From positions 1 through 35,432 of the forward strand of contig NZ_NMZQ01000012.1 of the NCBI RefSeq assembly GCF_010093125.1: a stretch of DNA of 35,432 nucleotides, given 5' to 3'. The position numbers were made by a program, and so were the translations under genes. Source of the stretch: Veillonella sp. R32. GTDB lineage: Bacteria > Bacillota > Negativicutes > Veillonellales > Veillonellaceae. Each line of letters begins with the position of its first letter. Position 1 is the stretch's first letter. Shown here one piece after another: positions 8,121 through 16,377 of this stretch. The notes beneath the pieces are model-generated. The model worked only from the letters and a program-made list of their open reading frames with translations. It did no database searches and had not been told where the DNA came from.

Positions 8121-9266
8121 ATGAAAACACTGAGTATTCTTGGGAGTACCGGTTCTATCGGCACACAAACATTAGATGTGGTGCGACAGCATCCTGATTT
8201 ATTTTCTGTTAAAGCGTTGGTAGCTTACCATAATGTGGATGCATTAGAAGCTCAAATAAAAGAATTTCAGCCTGAAATGGCAGGTTTAGTGGATGAAACG
8301 GCTTTTTTAACATTAAAAAAACGATATAATGGGCCCACTAAATTAATAGGTGGTCAAGAGGCCTTAATGGCGGCCGCTACGTGGTCTACTTCTGAACTTA
8401 TAGTCACTGCAGTAGTAGGAGCGGCTGGTATTGAACCAACTGTAGAAGCCATTCGTGCTAAAAAAACGATTGGGTTAGCTAATAAAGAAACCTTAGTTGC
8501 TGGGGGCTCTTTAATTACCTCCTTATGTAAAGAGTATGGCGTTCAATTATTGCCGATTGACAGTGAACATAGTGCGATTTTTCAGTGTTTAGAAGGGCAG
8601 CAGCGAGATAATGTAGATTCCCTATTGATTACTGCTTCTGGTGGCCCTTTGCGGACTTGGCCTTCTGAAAAAATTGCTACAGCTACAGCGGCTGATTGTT
8701 TACGTCACCCAACCTGGAATATGGGAAATAAAATTACTATTGATTCAGCCACTTTATTTAATAAAGGCTTAGAAGTTATTGAGGCCCATTGGTTATTTGG
8801 TTTTGATTTTGACCATATTAAGGTGACGGTTCATCCACAAAGTATTGTTCATTCTATGATTATGATGAAAGATGGGGCTATTTTGGCGCAATTAGGCAAT
8901 CCTGATATGCGTGAGCCGATTCAATATGCCCTTACATACCCGCAACGTAAACCGTTAAAAATGGATACCTTAACCTTTGAACAGGCTTTACAGTTAGAGT
9001 TTTTCCCACCTCGCTATGAAGATTTTCCTGCTTTAAAATTAGCATTTGAAGTAGGTCGTGCTGGTGGTTTTAAACCAGCTGTATTTAATGCAGCTAATGA
9101 AGAAGCTGTGTATGCCTTTTTAGCTGGTAAGATCCAATTCGGTGATATTTACAAGACCGTAGTGTCCGTTTTAGAAAAAATGGAAACGGAGCCAACCTTT
9201 ACGTTGGCCCATTTACGGGAAATGGATTTATGGGCTCGTGAAACAGCAAGAGCCTTGATTAAATAG
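8121..9266 (+). CDS. dxr: 1-deoxy-D-xylulose 5-phosphate reductoisomerase
   Basis: Second enzyme of the MEP isoprenoid pathway; rearranges and reduces DXP to MEP with NADPH and a divalent metal in the cytoplasm. I choose the ATG at 8121 (381 residues) because GGGAG at 8111-8115 is well placed before it and the protein then begins MKTLSILGSTGSIGTQTLDV, the NADPH-binding fold; an ATG at 8109 would overlap that site. Other motifs are GLANKETLVAGG, the metal/substrate segment LPIDSEHSAIFQCL, ITASGGPLRTW, HPTWNMGNKITIDSATLFNKGLEVIEAHWLF and VHPQSIVHSM. Together with IspG downstream it supplies precursors for UppS. Confidence 0.98.
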   Translation: MKTLSILGSTGSIGTQTLDVVRQHPDLFSVKALVAYHNVDALEAQIKEFQPEMAGLVDETAFLTLKKRYNGPTKLIGGQEALMAAATWSTSELIVTAVVGAAGIEPTVEAIRAKKTIGLANKETLVAGGSLITSLCKEYGVQLLPIDSEHSAIFQCLEGQQRDNVDSLLITASGGPLRTWPSEKIATATAADCLRHPTWNMGNKITIDSATLFNKGLEVIEAHWLFGFDFDHIKVTVHPQSIVHSMIMMKDGAILAQLGNPDMREPIQYALTYPQRKPLKMDTLTFEQALQLEFFPPRYEDFPALKLAFEVGRAGGFKPAVFNAANEEAVYAFLAGKIQFGDIYKTVVSVLEKMETEPTFTLAHLREMDLWARETARALIK

Positions 9267-9274
9267 GAGAGATT

Positions 9275-10297
9275 ATGTTGTTAACTATCGTTGCCACAAT
9301 CTTTGTATTTGGCATCATTGTGTTTATCCATGAATTTGGTCATTTCATTACAGCCAAAGCGAGTGGTATGCGTGTCGATGAGTTTGCTATTGGCTTTGGG
9401 CCGGCTTTAGTGAAAGTGCAAAAGGGCGAAACTCTCTATTCCATTCGGGCTATTCCCTTAGGAGGGTACAATAAAATTGCCGGCATGGATCCAGAGGAGC
9501 CCTTAGATGATAGGTCCTTTTTAAATAAACCTGTTTGGAAACGGTTTATCGTAATTGCAGCAGGGGCTGTTTTTAACTTCTTGTTAGCTATCGTAATATT
9601 TTTTATTGTGTATGCTACCTATGGTGTACAAACACCATCTAAAGAGCCTATTGTAGGGAATATGATGAGTAATTCACCAGCCACTATGGCTCATATGGAA
9701 GTGAATGACCGCATTATTTCCATTAATGGTAAGCCGGTAGCTACTTGGACCGATATTTCTAAACAGTTACAAGGCACGGCAAATACGGTTGTGCCTGTTG
9801 TAATTAACCGTAATGGGCAAGAGCAGGAATTATCTGTAATTCCTACTCAAGCAGGCAATGAAGGTAGGGCTATTATTGGGATTAATCCTGTATCGTTGGT
9901 GCAAGAGTTTAGCATTGGCGAATCCGCTGTGCAGGCCCTTCATACGACGGGCTATGTCTTAGTTAGCATGGTAGATGGTTTATGGTCTATGATTACAGGC
10001 ACTACCAATGCTGAATTAGCAGGGCCTATTGGGGTAGCTCAAATGGCGGGCCAAATGGCTGAAAATGGCTTCATGTACTTATTACAGTTTACAGCTTTAT
10101 TAAGTTTAAACTTAGGTGTTATTAATTTATTGCCTATTCCAGCGTTAGATGGGGGCCACCTAATTGTATTATTAATAGAAGGAATTACGAGACGACGTTT
10201 GCCAGTGAAGGCATTGCAGTATATTCAGATGACAGGGGTCATTATTTTAGTTCTCTTATTTGTGTATGCTACGACTCATGATATTAGCCGTCTGTAA
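9275..10297 (+). CDS. rseP: Site-2 intramembrane zinc metalloprotease RseP/RasP
   Basis: Cleaves membrane-embedded substrates such as anti-sigma factors and signal-peptide remnants within the membrane. The zinc motif HEFGH is at residues 19-23 in the first membrane span, and the third ligand lies in NLLPIPALDGGHL near residue 290. A PDZ domain (about 120-200, VGNMMSNSPATMAHMEVNDRIISINGKPV) lies between them, and a further membrane span ends the protein. Length (340) matches Firmicute homologues. Which anti-sigma factor it cuts here cannot be seen. The start has AGGAGA just upstream, eight bases after the dxr stop. Confidence 0.96.
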   Translation: MLLTIVATIFVFGIIVFIHEFGHFITAKASGMRVDEFAIGFGPALVKVQKGETLYSIRAIPLGGYNKIAGMDPEEPLDDRSFLNKPVWKRFIVIAAGAVFNFLLAIVIFFIVYATYGVQTPSKEPIVGNMMSNSPATMAHMEVNDRIISINGKPVATWTDISKQLQGTANTVVPVVINRNGQEQELSVIPTQAGNEGRAIIGINPVSLVQEFSIGESAVQALHTTGYVLVSMVDGLWSMITGTTNAELAGPIGVAQMAGQMAENGFMYLLQFTALLSLNLGVINLLPIPALDGGHLIVLLIEGITRRRLPVKALQYIQMTGVIILVLLFVYATTHDISRL

Positions 10298-10311
10298 TAT
10301 AGGAGTTACCT

Positions 10312-11388
10312 ATGATTAACAGAAAAGAAACTACGCGCATTAAAGTCGGCAATGTGCCTATTGGCCATTTTGCGCCCATTAGTGTGCAGTCTATGATTAC
10401 AACGAATCCTGTAGAAACAGAAAAAGCGATTGCAGAAATTAATCGTTTAGCAGAGGCTGGTTGTGATTTAGTTCGTTTAGCCGTGCCAGATATGGCAGCG
10501 GCTAAAGCGATTAAAGCAGTAAAAGCTAAAGCTCAGATTCCTTTAATTGCAGATATTCACTTTGATTACACTTTAGCCTTAGCGGCAATAGATAGTGGTG
10601 TTGATGGCCTACGTATCAATCCAGGCAATATTGGGGGCATTGATAATGTAGTAGCGGTCATTGAAAAAGCAAAACCAAAACATATTCCTATTCGCATTGG
10701 TGTAAATGCTGGTTCTTTACCAGCCCATATTTTAAAAGAATATGGTGGTCATCCTTGTGCAGATGGTATGGTAGAGGCAGCCTTAGAACATGTGCGTATT
10801 TTAGAATACTTAGACTACAAGGAAATGAAATTGTCTATTAAAGCCACTGATGTACCTTTAATGATTGAAGCGTATCAGAAATTATCAGCTAAAGTACCAT
10901 ATCCCTTGCATTTAGGGGTTACGGAAGCAGGTACCATTTCACAAGGCACTGTTAAATCTTCTATCGGTATTGGTGCTTTATTGGCACAAGGCATTGGTGA
11001 TACATTGCGCGTGTCCTTGACTGGTGACCCTATTCACGAAGTGGAAGTTGGTAAAACGATTTTAAGTTCCTTAGGTCTTAGAAATTATGGTGCGACTATG
11101 ATTTCCTGTCCTACTTGTGGTCGCTGTCGTGTTAACCTCTTTAGTATGGCTGAAACGGTAGAAGCTCGCTTAAAGAGTATTAAAGCACCTATTCGTGTGG
11201 CTGTTATGGGCTGTGTCGTGAATGGCCCAGGGGAGGCTAGAGAAGCCGACTTTGGGATTGCTGGTGGTGATGGTCGTGGGATTGTCTTCCGTAAAGGAGA
11301 AGTCATTAAGACCGTAGATGAAAGTGAACTTGTGGATGCTTTATTCCATGAAATAGAAACGTATTTAGAGACAGAAGCAAAGGAGTAA
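10312..11388 (+). CDS. ispG: 4-hydroxy-3-methylbut-2-enyl diphosphate synthase
   Basis: Iron-sulfur enzyme (GcpE) of the MEP pathway that reductively converts MEcPP to HMBPP. The N-terminal TIM-barrel half is recognised from PISVQSMITTNPVETEKAIAEI, LVRLAVPD and LIADIHFDYTLALAAI, and the C-terminal half carries the 4Fe-4S ligands in SCPTCGRCRVNL and MGCVVNGPGEAREADFG. At 358 residues it is the two-domain bacterial form without the plant/Chlamydia insertion. It follows rseP by 14 bases with TAGGAG before the ATG. With Dxr it gives the window two of the pathway's seven steps. Confidence 0.98.
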   Translation: MINRKETTRIKVGNVPIGHFAPISVQSMITTNPVETEKAIAEINRLAEAGCDLVRLAVPDMAAAKAIKAVKAKAQIPLIADIHFDYTLALAAIDSGVDGLRINPGNIGGIDNVVAVIEKAKPKHIPIRIGVNAGSLPAHILKEYGGHPCADGMVEAALEHVRILEYLDYKEMKLSIKATDVPLMIEAYQKLSAKVPYPLHLGVTEAGTISQGTVKSSIGIGALLAQGIGDTLRVSLTGDPIHEVEVGKTILSSLGLRNYGATMISCPTCGRCRVNLFSMAETVEARLKSIKAPIRVAVMGCVVNGPGEAREADFGIAGGDGRGIVFRKGEVIKTVDESELVDALFHEIETYLETEAKE

Positions 11389-11396
11389 TGAATTAA

Positions 11397-13115
11397 ATGT
11401 TAGCTAGTAAATTATATGCCCCTACATTAAGGGAAACACCTGCTGATGCAGACGTAATTAGTCAACAATATATGTTACGGGCCGGTATGATTCGTAAGAT
11501 GACCGGTGGTATTTACTCCTATTTGCCCTTAGCTTGGAAAAGCATTCGCAAAATTGAAGCTATTGTTCATGAAGAAATGACAAATGCAGGGGCACAAGAA
11601 ATTATGATGCCAATTATTCAGCCTGCTGAAATTTGGCAAGAATCTGGCCGTTGGAAAGTATATGGCGCTGAAATGATTCGTCTTAAAGACCGTCATGATC
11701 GTGAATATTGCCTGGGACCAACGCACGAAGAAATGATTACAACCTTGGTAAAAGGGGAAGTTAATTCCTATCGTCAATTGCCATTAACTTTGTATCAAAT
11801 TCAGAATAAATATCGTGATGAACGTCGTCCACGCTATGGTTTAATGCGAAGTCGCGAATTTATCATGAAAGATGCTTACTCCTTTGATATTGATGAAGCT
11901 GGTTTAGATGTTTCTTACTGGAATATGTATCATGCCTATGAACGCGTATTTAGTCGTTGTGGCTTATACTTTAAACCAGTAGAAGCTGATTCTGGTGCCA
12001 TTGGTGGCAGTAATAGTCATGAATTTATGGCTCTTGCTGAATCTGGTGAAGCCGATGTGATTCATTGTAATAGTTGTGATTATGCAGCGAATATTGAAAT
12101 TGGTAAGCCTGGTGTAATTAAAGCCGATGTAGAAGAAGCATTAGAACTAAAAGAAGTACCAACTCCGGATGCTAAAACCATCGAAGCTGTGGCGGAACAA
12201 CTAAACTTGCCACTTGTTAAAACAATTAAGGCTGTTGTTTTATCTACCGATGGCGTAGTGGTATTAGCTATTGTGCGTGGCGATCATGAAGTGAACGAAA
12301 TTGCTGTACAGCATGCGGTAGGTAGTACTATTGAACCAGAAATGGCAACGGAAGAAGAATTACAAAGTGCTGGTTTAACGGCAGGTTTCATTAGTCCTGT
12401 AGGTTTGAAACAGACGGATACCTTCAAAATTGTGGTAGATGAAACTGTTATGGAAGCCTACAATGTGTGTGGTGGGGCCAACAAAAAGGATGCCCATTAC
12501 ATTAATATCAACCCAAAACGTGATTTTAATGTAGAAGATATTATTGTAGCCCCAATTCGCTTAATTACCGCTGGAGATACTTGTCCAAACTGTGGTGGTC
12601 AATTAAGCATTGCTAAAGGTATTGAAGTGGGCCAAGTTTTCAAACTAGGTACTAAATATAGTGAAGCTATGAGTGCTACTTTCTTAAACCAAGATGGCCG
12701 TCCTAATCCATTTGTTATGGGTTGTTATGGCATTGGTGTGTCGCGCACATTGGCAGCTGCTATTGAACAGTTCAATGATGAAAATGGTATTATTTGGCCA
12801 CGTGCTATTGCACCATTTGAAGTAGTAGTGGTACCTATTAATGCAAAAGACGAAGCACTTATGGACGTAAGTACACGGGTATATGAAGCGTTAAAAACAG
12901 CTGGTGTAGACGTATTATTAGATGATCGTAAAGAACGAGCTGGCGTTAAGTTCAAAGATGCTGACTTAATTGGCTATCCATTACGCATTACGGTAAGTAA
13001 AAATACCTTAGAATCAGGGGCCGTAGAAATGAAAATTCGTAAAAATGGTGAAGCCATTGAAGTACCAATTGACGAAGTAACTACTGTGGTAGCAGACACG
13101 TTAAATACTTTATAA
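11397..13115 (+). CDS. proS: Prolyl-tRNA synthetase, bacterial type with editing insertion
   Basis: Charges tRNA-Pro with proline. The class II catalytic core is visible as motif 1 region (IEAIVHEEMTNAGAQEIMMP), motif 2 (RDERRPRYGLMRSREFIMKDAYSF) and motif 3 (GCYGIGVSRTLAAAIEQ). The segment between motifs 2 and 3 (about residues 225-390) is the YbaK-like INS domain that hydrolyses Ala-tRNA-Pro, seen as LPLVKTIKAVVL...AIVRGDHEVNEIAV and FKIVVDETV. The C-terminal anticodon-binding domain (about 470-572) includes VLLDDRKERAGVKFKDADLIGYPLRI. The 572 residues fit the bacterial form. A clear terminator follows, so this is the last gene of the block. Confidence 0.98.
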   Translation: MLASKLYAPTLRETPADADVISQQYMLRAGMIRKMTGGIYSYLPLAWKSIRKIEAIVHEEMTNAGAQEIMMPIIQPAEIWQESGRWKVYGAEMIRLKDRHDREYCLGPTHEEMITTLVKGEVNSYRQLPLTLYQIQNKYRDERRPRYGLMRSREFIMKDAYSFDIDEAGLDVSYWNMYHAYERVFSRCGLYFKPVEADSGAIGGSNSHEFMALAESGEADVIHCNSCDYAANIEIGKPGVIKADVEEALELKEVPTPDAKTIEAVAEQLNLPLVKTIKAVVLSTDGVVVLAIVRGDHEVNEIAVQHAVGSTIEPEMATEEELQSAGLTAGFISPVGLKQTDTFKIVVDETVMEAYNVCGGANKKDAHYININPKRDFNVEDIIVAPIRLITAGDTCPNCGGQLSIAKGIEVGQVFKLGTKYSEAMSATFLNQDGRPNPFVMGCYGIGVSRTLAAAIEQFNDENGIIWPRAIAPFEVVVVPINAKDEALMDVSTRVYEALKTAGVDVLLDDRKERAGVKFKDADLIGYPLRITVSKNTLESGAVEMKIRKNGEAIEVPIDEVTTVVADTLNTL

Positions 13116-13121
13116 GCCCTG

Positions 13122-13152
13122 GCAGTCGGTGGAGTTTCTATCGACTGCTTTT
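13122..13152 (+). terminator. Intrinsic terminator after proS
   Basis: GCAGTCGGTGGA (13122-13133) pairs with TCTATCGACTGC (13137-13148) through 12 positions, two of them G-U, with a 3-base loop, then TTTT at 13149-13152. It lies seven bases after the proS stop and closes the rpsB-proS transcription block. Confidence 0.8.
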
Positions 13153-13159
13153 GTAATAC

Positions 13160-13221
13160 TTGTATAAATCCCTATTTTACGTCATAATAAAAAGATAGAC
13201 AGTTTTCAATACATCTGTATT
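13160..13221 (+). promoter_or_regulatory. Possible promoter and small palindrome upstream of the PHP gene
   Basis: TTGTAT (13160-13165) and CATAAT (13183-13188) are 17 bases apart and lie just after the proS terminator; the -35 box is poor. AATACA-TC-TGTATT (13208-13221) is a short perfect inverted repeat in the leader that could be an operator or chance. AGGAGG precedes the ATG at 13267. A new transcription unit here is likely, but the exact promoter is uncertain. Confidence 0.35.
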
Positions 13222-13266
13222 AATGAAATTTTTATTTACATATAGTAAGCTTAGGAGGTAATTAAT

Positions 13267-14085
13267 ATGTTAGTTGATTTTCATATGCACAGTACTGCTT
13301 CCGATGGCGTTATGCAGCCTTTAGACTTACGTGAGGCTAATAAAGCAGCTCAAATAAAAATTATGGCTCTAACCGATCATGATACGATAGAAGGCTCATT
13401 GGAGCTATTACAACATCCTGATCCTGATATTACTGTGATTCCAGGCTGTGAATTTAGTTCCACCTATCATAATGGGGATGTACATATTTTAGGGTATGCC
13501 TTTGACTACACCAATAAAGAGTTACTAGATTATATGGCTTTTTTCAAAGAGTCAAGACAGTCTCGAATCTTTAAAATGATTGATTTGTGTGCTGCTAATG
13601 GCTATGACGTGTCGGTAGCAGAATTAAAAGCTATGTTTCCTCATGCTAATTCGTTAGGTCGTCCTCATTTGTCGCAATTGCTCATTAAAAAAGGCTATGT
13701 TAATACCGTGAGTGAAGCCTTTAAAACGATTTTACATCGCACCAGTCCTTGCTATGTACCTAAGTTCAAAGCAGAACCTAGCGATGTAATTGACTTAATT
13801 CATAGGGCGAATGGATTGGCCGTTATGGCCCATCCTATTCTAATTCGCACGGAAGAAGATGTGCATGAATTATTGACGTTACCTTTTGACGGTATGGAAG
13901 TGTATCATGTGAAACATAGTAAAGGAGACTCAGCAGCCTTTCGTCACTTAGCGAATAAACATAAGCTCTTGATTACAGGTGGTTCTGATTATCATGGTAT
14001 TAAAGATAAAGAACCATTAGCGATTGGCGATTATTTAATTCAAAGTGAAGATGTAGCCGAATTTTTACATGTGTTACGGTCGTAG
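13267..14085 (+). CDS. PHP-domain phosphoesterase, RNase AM/YciV-like
   Basis: A 272-residue PHP-fold protein of the TrpH/YciV group. Metal-binding residues are visible in FHMHSTASDG (His6, His8), LTDHDT (Asp37, His38, Asp39), GCEFS (Glu62), a later GRPHLSQ, MAHPILI and the C-terminal GGSDYHG. In E. coli the YciV protein (RNase AM) is a 5'-3' exonuclease acting on short oligonucleotides and rRNA 5' ends; the same activity here is inferred from the family. It heads a new gene cluster after the proS terminator and has a strong AGGAGG site. The alternative annotation would be histidinol phosphatase-like, which the length and motif layout fit less well. Confidence 0.85.
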   Translation: MLVDFHMHSTASDGVMQPLDLREANKAAQIKIMALTDHDTIEGSLELLQHPDPDITVIPGCEFSSTYHNGDVHILGYAFDYTNKELLDYMAFFKESRQSRIFKMIDLCAANGYDVSVAELKAMFPHANSLGRPHLSQLLIKKGYVNTVSEAFKTILHRTSPCYVPKFKAEPSDVIDLIHRANGLAVMAHPILIRTEEDVHELLTLPFDGMEVYHVKHSKGDSAAFRHLANKHKLLITGGSDYHGIKDKEPLAIGDYLIQSEDVAEFLHVLRS

Positions 14086-14106
14086 AGCGTATAGGGAGAA
14101 AAGACT

Positions 14107-14955
14107 ATGGAAGTTATTGCCTTTGTTGGTCCTAGTGGTACTGGTAAAAGCCATCGTGCGCTAGTCGTAGCCCATGAGAATAATGCAGAATGTATTATTG
14201 ATGATGGGATTTTAATACATAACAATCGTATAGTGGCCGGTTTTTCTGCCAAAAAAGAAGAAAGCCGTCTTAAAGCGGTGCGACGGGCTATCTTTCAGGA
14301 TCCGGAGCAAGTTCGTTCAGTTCGTGAACAGCTTGATATTATTCAGCCAAAACGGATTTTGATTTTAGGGACCTCTGAAAATATGGTGGGCAAAATTTCG
14401 GCCGCCCTAGGGATTGGTAAACCAGCCCGTTATATTCATATTGAAGACATTGCATCTTCTAAAGAAATTGAAAAAGCCCAAAGTGCTCGCTTAAAAGAGG
14501 GGAAGCATATTATTCCCGTACCAACTATGGAATTAAAACCTCATTTCAAGGGGTATTTAATTGATCCTATCAAATCTATATTACGCCGTACCCGTTCCTC
14601 TAAATCAAGTGGTGGGACGCCTGAAGATTTTGAAAAATCCGTAGTGCGACCTGTATTTAGTTACTATGGACGGTTAACTTTTTCTGATCAGGTTATTGAA
14701 GCACTTATTAAGAATAGTTTATCTAAGGTGCCAGGTATGGCTGAATGCGATGACATTAAGATTAAAAAAACTTCAAAGGGTACAAACGCTTTGTTGCTTG
14801 ATATGGGCGTATCGGTGTATAAAGGTCGTCCAGTGAAACAAATTATGAATGATATGCATAAAGCTATATCTAATGAGATAGAATATATTACGGGCATGTC
14901 CGTAGAGCGTTTATCTATTGTTGTAGACAATGTGGTAAATCCTAAATTAGGCTAG
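14107..14955 (+). CDS. P-loop NTPase fused to a C-terminal Asp23-like (DUF322) domain
   Basis: A 282-residue cytoplasmic protein with two parts. The N-terminal part has a Walker A motif, GPSGTGKS, at residues 8-15, followed by ECIIDDGILIHNN and a nucleotide-kinase-like alpha/beta sequence (LILGTSENMVGKI...). From about residue 177 the sequence becomes Asp23/Gls24-like: VVRPVFSYYGRLTFSDQVIEALI, then KVPGM, a beta-rich LLLDMGVSVYKGRPV and the terminal helix/strand VERLSIVVDNV. Asp23 proteins are envelope-stress or membrane-associated factors in Gram-positive bacteria. The function of this fusion is not known to me. It is preceded by AGGGAG and lies between the PHP nuclease gene and miaB. Confidence 0.72.
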   Translation: MEVIAFVGPSGTGKSHRALVVAHENNAECIIDDGILIHNNRIVAGFSAKKEESRLKAVRRAIFQDPEQVRSVREQLDIIQPKRILILGTSENMVGKISAALGIGKPARYIHIEDIASSKEIEKAQSARLKEGKHIIPVPTMELKPHFKGYLIDPIKSILRRTRSSKSSGGTPEDFEKSVVRPVFSYYGRLTFSDQVIEALIKNSLSKVPGMAECDDIKIKKTSKGTNALLLDMGVSVYKGRPVKQIMNDMHKAISNEIEYITGMSVERLSIVVDNVVNPKLG

Positions 14956-14996
14956 TTTTAGCTAACAATAACAAGAAGGAAATCTAAGGAGACGAT

Positions 14997-16310
14997 ATGA
15001 AGCAGTACTATATATTTACCTATGGTTGTCAGATGAATGAAAGTGATTCTGAGCGCCTAGCACATCAGCTAGAGTTAGCTGGCTATACAAGTACCGATAA
15101 TTTTGAAGAGGCGGATTTAATTATTTTAAATACGTGTTGTGTTCGTGAAACAGCGGAACATAAAATTTATGGCCGCATTGGCGAATTAAAACATTTAAAA
15201 GCGAAAAATAAGAATTTAATCATTGCTATTACTGGTTGTATGGCGCAGAAGAATCAGGCTGATATGTTTAAACGAGCACCTCATATTGATATCGTATTGG
15301 GGACTCATAATTTACGTCATATTAATGAGATGGTAGCAGAAGTGCAACGGACGCATAAACATCAAATTAATATTGAAATGGATAATTCTGTGCTTCATGA
15401 ATTAGAAGCTAAGCCTACGGGGACTTTTTCCGCTTGGGTACCCATCATGAATGGTTGTAATAAATTCTGTACGTATTGCATCGTACCGCATGTACGTGGT
15501 CGCGAAATTAGTCGACCTATTTCCGCCATCGTAGAAGATGTAAAGAAATTAGGTGCTAGTGGTCATAAAGAAATTACCTTATTAGGGCAAAATGTCAATT
15601 CGTATGGCTTAGATTTTAAAGACGGTACTCATTTTGGTGATTTAATTGATGCCTTAGATGGTATTCCTGGAATCGAACGGATTCGCTATATGACAAGCCA
15701 TCCGCAGGATATGAATAAAGAAATGATTGATGCCTTAGGTCGTTCTTCTAATGTGGTAACGCAATTGCATTTGCCAATTCAATCAGGATCCAATCGTATT
15801 TTACAAAAGATGAATCGTCGGTATACTGTAGAACATTATAAAGAGCTTATTGACTACTGCCGTGAAAAGATTAAAGGCTTAACGTTGACGACGGACTTAA
15901 TTGTAGGCTTCCCTGGAGAAACGGAAGAAGATTTTCAAGCTACGTTGCAATTATTAAAAGATGTGCGCTATGATATGGCGTATACATTTATTTTTTCTAA
16001 ACGGTCTGGTACACCAGCGGCTACTATGGCCGATCAAGTGCCGGAAGAAGTGAAACGGGTTCGTTTACAAGCATTGATGGATGTGCAGAACGAAATTTCC
16101 TTAGAGCTTAATAAAGCTATGGAAGGGGAAATTTATGAAATTATAGTAGAAGGACCAAGTCGTAATGATGAAAATGTTTGGTTTGGTCGTACATCGGGAA
16201 ATAAGATGATTTTATTCCCTAAAGACGAAAGTCTGGCTATTGGCCAAACTGTGAAGGCTCGGGTAGATAAAGCGCAGACTTGGATTTTATACGGTACGGT
16301 TGTTAGTTAA
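14997..16310 (+). CDS. miaB: tRNA-2-methylthio-N6-dimethylallyladenosine synthase
   Basis: Radical-SAM methylthiotransferase that converts i6A37 of tRNA to ms2i6A37. The N-terminal UPF0004 domain carries the auxiliary cluster cysteines (Cys11 in YGCQMNESD, Cys47 in LNTCCVRE, Cys81 in ITGCMAQ). The radical-SAM triad is Cys154, Cys158 and Cys161 (CNKFCTYC), followed by IVPHVRGREISRP. The C-terminal TRAM domain covers roughly residues 370-437. The 437 residues match the family, and MiaB is favoured over RimO or MtaB by MTSHPQDM and overall similarity. Its substrate is made by MiaA, encoded further along the same cluster. AAGGAG precedes the ATG. Confidence 0.97.
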   Translation: MKQYYIFTYGCQMNESDSERLAHQLELAGYTSTDNFEEADLIILNTCCVRETAEHKIYGRIGELKHLKAKNKNLIIAITGCMAQKNQADMFKRAPHIDIVLGTHNLRHINEMVAEVQRTHKHQINIEMDNSVLHELEAKPTGTFSAWVPIMNGCNKFCTYCIVPHVRGREISRPISAIVEDVKKLGASGHKEITLLGQNVNSYGLDFKDGTHFGDLIDALDGIPGIERIRYMTSHPQDMNKEMIDALGRSSNVVTQLHLPIQSGSNRILQKMNRRYTVEHYKELIDYCREKIKGLTLTTDLIVGFPGETEEDFQATLQLLKDVRYDMAYTFIFSKRSGTPAATMADQVPEEVKRVRLQALMDVQNEISLELNKAMEGEIYEIIVEGPSRNDENVWFGRTSGNKMILFPKDESLAIGQTVKARVDKAQTWILYGTVVS

Positions 16311-16377
16311 GAAGAGATTTTAGATATTGTGAGTGCTATGATTGGCAAATAGTTTATGTTAGAAAATGGAGGCGTAC

